In this document: in pieces, positions 62,716 to 64,000 of the stretch | Position numbering within the stretch: the first letter of the stretch is position 1 | Layout: every line of letters begins with the position of its first letter | Source: Semisulcospira habei | Taxonomy: Eukaryota > Mollusca > Gastropoda > Semisulcospiridae | Length of the DNA stretch: 64,000 nt | Reading direction: 5' to 3' | Assembly (NCBI GenBank): GCA_036245525.1 | Contig: BTPG01000004.1 | Coordinates: 46,295,323-46,359,322 of the forward strand | Notes under the pieces: generated by a model | What the model was told of the DNA's origin: nothing | Seen by the model: the letters and a program-made list of their open reading frames with translations, nothing else | Database searches by the model: none | Made by a program: the position numbers and the translations under genes

Positions 62716-64000
62716 TGAGGCTCTGGCCGGAGCTACCCTAGAGAAAGATGGTGTTACACTGAAACATCAGTGTTAGAGCCATGAAGACCCCCCCCCCCCC
62801 ACCCCCACCCCCGACATATGTAGTAAGCGCTTCTCCTTCTCAGTACAATAGTTTCAGCCCGGCGGCGTCAGTCACCGGCTCCGGCCTTTCATCAAACGGT
62901 CACTAAAAATGATTGGCGCTGAACAGATCCAAGTGAACACGACTGTCACAGTACAGTTATCTTGAACCGCTCGGAGGTTACTCTGAACTGAGGTAGTCGC
63001 TACAACTCCAAAAACACATGGCCCCACGAGCTCCTTAGCATCCGCGTTATCGCGGAATTGTTTATATTACAGCGGACGGCAGGCGAAGCCGTCCCGTTTC
63101 TCGCTTTCCTTTTTGTCCCTTGTCTCCTTGACTGCGTGCGCAAAATAAGGTGAACTTGTGTGAAATCATTGAAAATTCGCATCAACTTCATTTAAAAACA
63201 AATGAACTCTAGAATTTTTTAGTGCGTGTACGGGTTAGCGCATTTCTTGGGAAACAATAGGCGCACAGGTCTCTTTTCGTGTTTGTCCTTGCTAAACTAC
63301 AACATTCTTAGAGAGAGAAAGAGAGATGAAATGAAACTTTATTAAGAGAGAGAAAAAACAACAGCCTAGTGATAATAAAGTGTAAAAATGGTTATAACTA
63401 ATCCGTGAACTGAAAAACTCAAAAAGCTTTTGCAGGCAGGGAGTCGCAGGAGCAAAAAAGGAGGGGAGGAAATACGGTCGCTGCGGGTTTGATATGTGCC
63501 AGAGTCTCACGACAGCTTGATGATAACTGACTCGCACCCACACTTGCCGGAACTTCAGGGACCTTTTTTTCTCTGTCCGTTGAGTTATAGACTGAGTACA
63601 GATTATCAGTATGGCTGATCCGGACTAAGATCAACACAGGGGACAAGGCTGAGTCGGATCAGTTTTGACGCAGCTGTGTACGGTATGCCGCATGGGGAGG
63701 CGATGTCAGTCCAACTTTAGCTAGCTCAGTCTTCAGTCAGTGGCCCTCGGCTGATCAGTTACCGTGTTTTGTCGCTCTTCTCTCCAAGTATAACTGCCAA
63801 ACGAAAAGTAGGGCGGTCGCTGCCGGATGCCGGGCTGGTGTGTCATTTTTTTGCAGCTGTTAGTGCTGACTATGGCGATGCATCGTCTCTCAGTGCTCAC
63901 ATCAACCGTGATCCCATTCTTGTATATCGTTTAGAATCGAATGCTACCGAGGCACTACGTCGATCGCGGGACAGCACTGAGCTTAAGCCAGTGTAGTACT
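62716..64000. other. No gene recognised
   Basis: Includes a C run at 62790-62815 and short GA runs at 63310-63350. A frame open from 63721 to 63998 lacks an ATG near its start and has no recognisable domain, so it is not called. Confidence 0.4.

Noticed and set aside
63721..63998. Possible gene at the right edge
   Set aside because: Frame starts after a stop without an ATG, about 90 codons, no recognisable motif. An acceptor-like TTTTTTTGCAG lies inside but is not enough.

Overview
The window is a stretch of a repeat-rich animal genome, not a prokaryotic or viral locus. It has no operon-like gene packing. It is full of CA/GT, TA and GA microsatellites, tRNA-derived SINEs, a LINE with a reverse transcriptase ORF, and many short fold-back (MITE-like) elements. 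Spliced coding exons are present. The repeat types and the neuroglobin-like globin suggest a marine invertebrate, perhaps a mollusc such as a gastropod; this is an inference from general character and I could not search a database.

The one host gene I can support is a globin on the minus strand. Exon 1 (coding 60188-60040) encodes the N-terminal extension and the A and B helices. It ends in a consensus donor after the second base of a codon. Exon 2 (10680-10452) begins with the third base of that codon and encodes the C to F helices, including the CD1 phenylalanine and the E7 and F8 histidines. It ends in a consensus phase-0 donor. These are the two classical globin intron positions (B12.2 and G7.0), so the two exons belong together although they lie about 49.4 kb apart. 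Exon 3 (G and H helices) was not found and probably lies beyond position 1. Most of the window is therefore globin intron 1, and positions 1-10451 are probably intron 2.

The introns are filled by mobile DNA. The dominant class is a set of short palindromic elements bounded by TTAA and beginning with CCC, CTC or CYC (called here families A, B, C, E, G, J, K and L). The TTAA duplication and CCC...GGG ends fit non-autonomous piggyBac-type transposons. No piggyBac transposase is visible. About 35 copies or fragments of family A and about 25 of family B are scattered from about 0.9 kb to 59.6 kb. Neighbouring elements often share a single TTAA, and several are nested. Other fold-back families (D, H, I) lack TTAA ends. 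Retroposons include three tRNA-derived SINE families, a SINE-like family F with 11-22 bp target duplications, a 5'-truncated LINE with an intact 774-codon ORF on the plus strand (54184-56643), and two older LINE fragments. A hAT-like element (16631-16846) is nested in one family F copy.

Layout: 1-10.4 kb, repeats of globin intron 2; 10.45-10.68 kb, globin exon 2; 10.7-18 kb, dense fold-back elements; 18-23 kb, sparser sequence with microsatellites and a LINE fragment; 23-27.3 kb, fold-back elements; 27.3-30 kb, mostly unexplained; 30-36 kb, fold-back elements and SINEs; 36-40 kb, tandem repeats and unexplained sequence; 40-53 kb, dense fold-back elements with nested SINEs; 54-57 kb, LINE; 60.0-60.2 kb, globin exon 1; 60.2-64 kb, globin upstream region with long GT and GA microsatellites.
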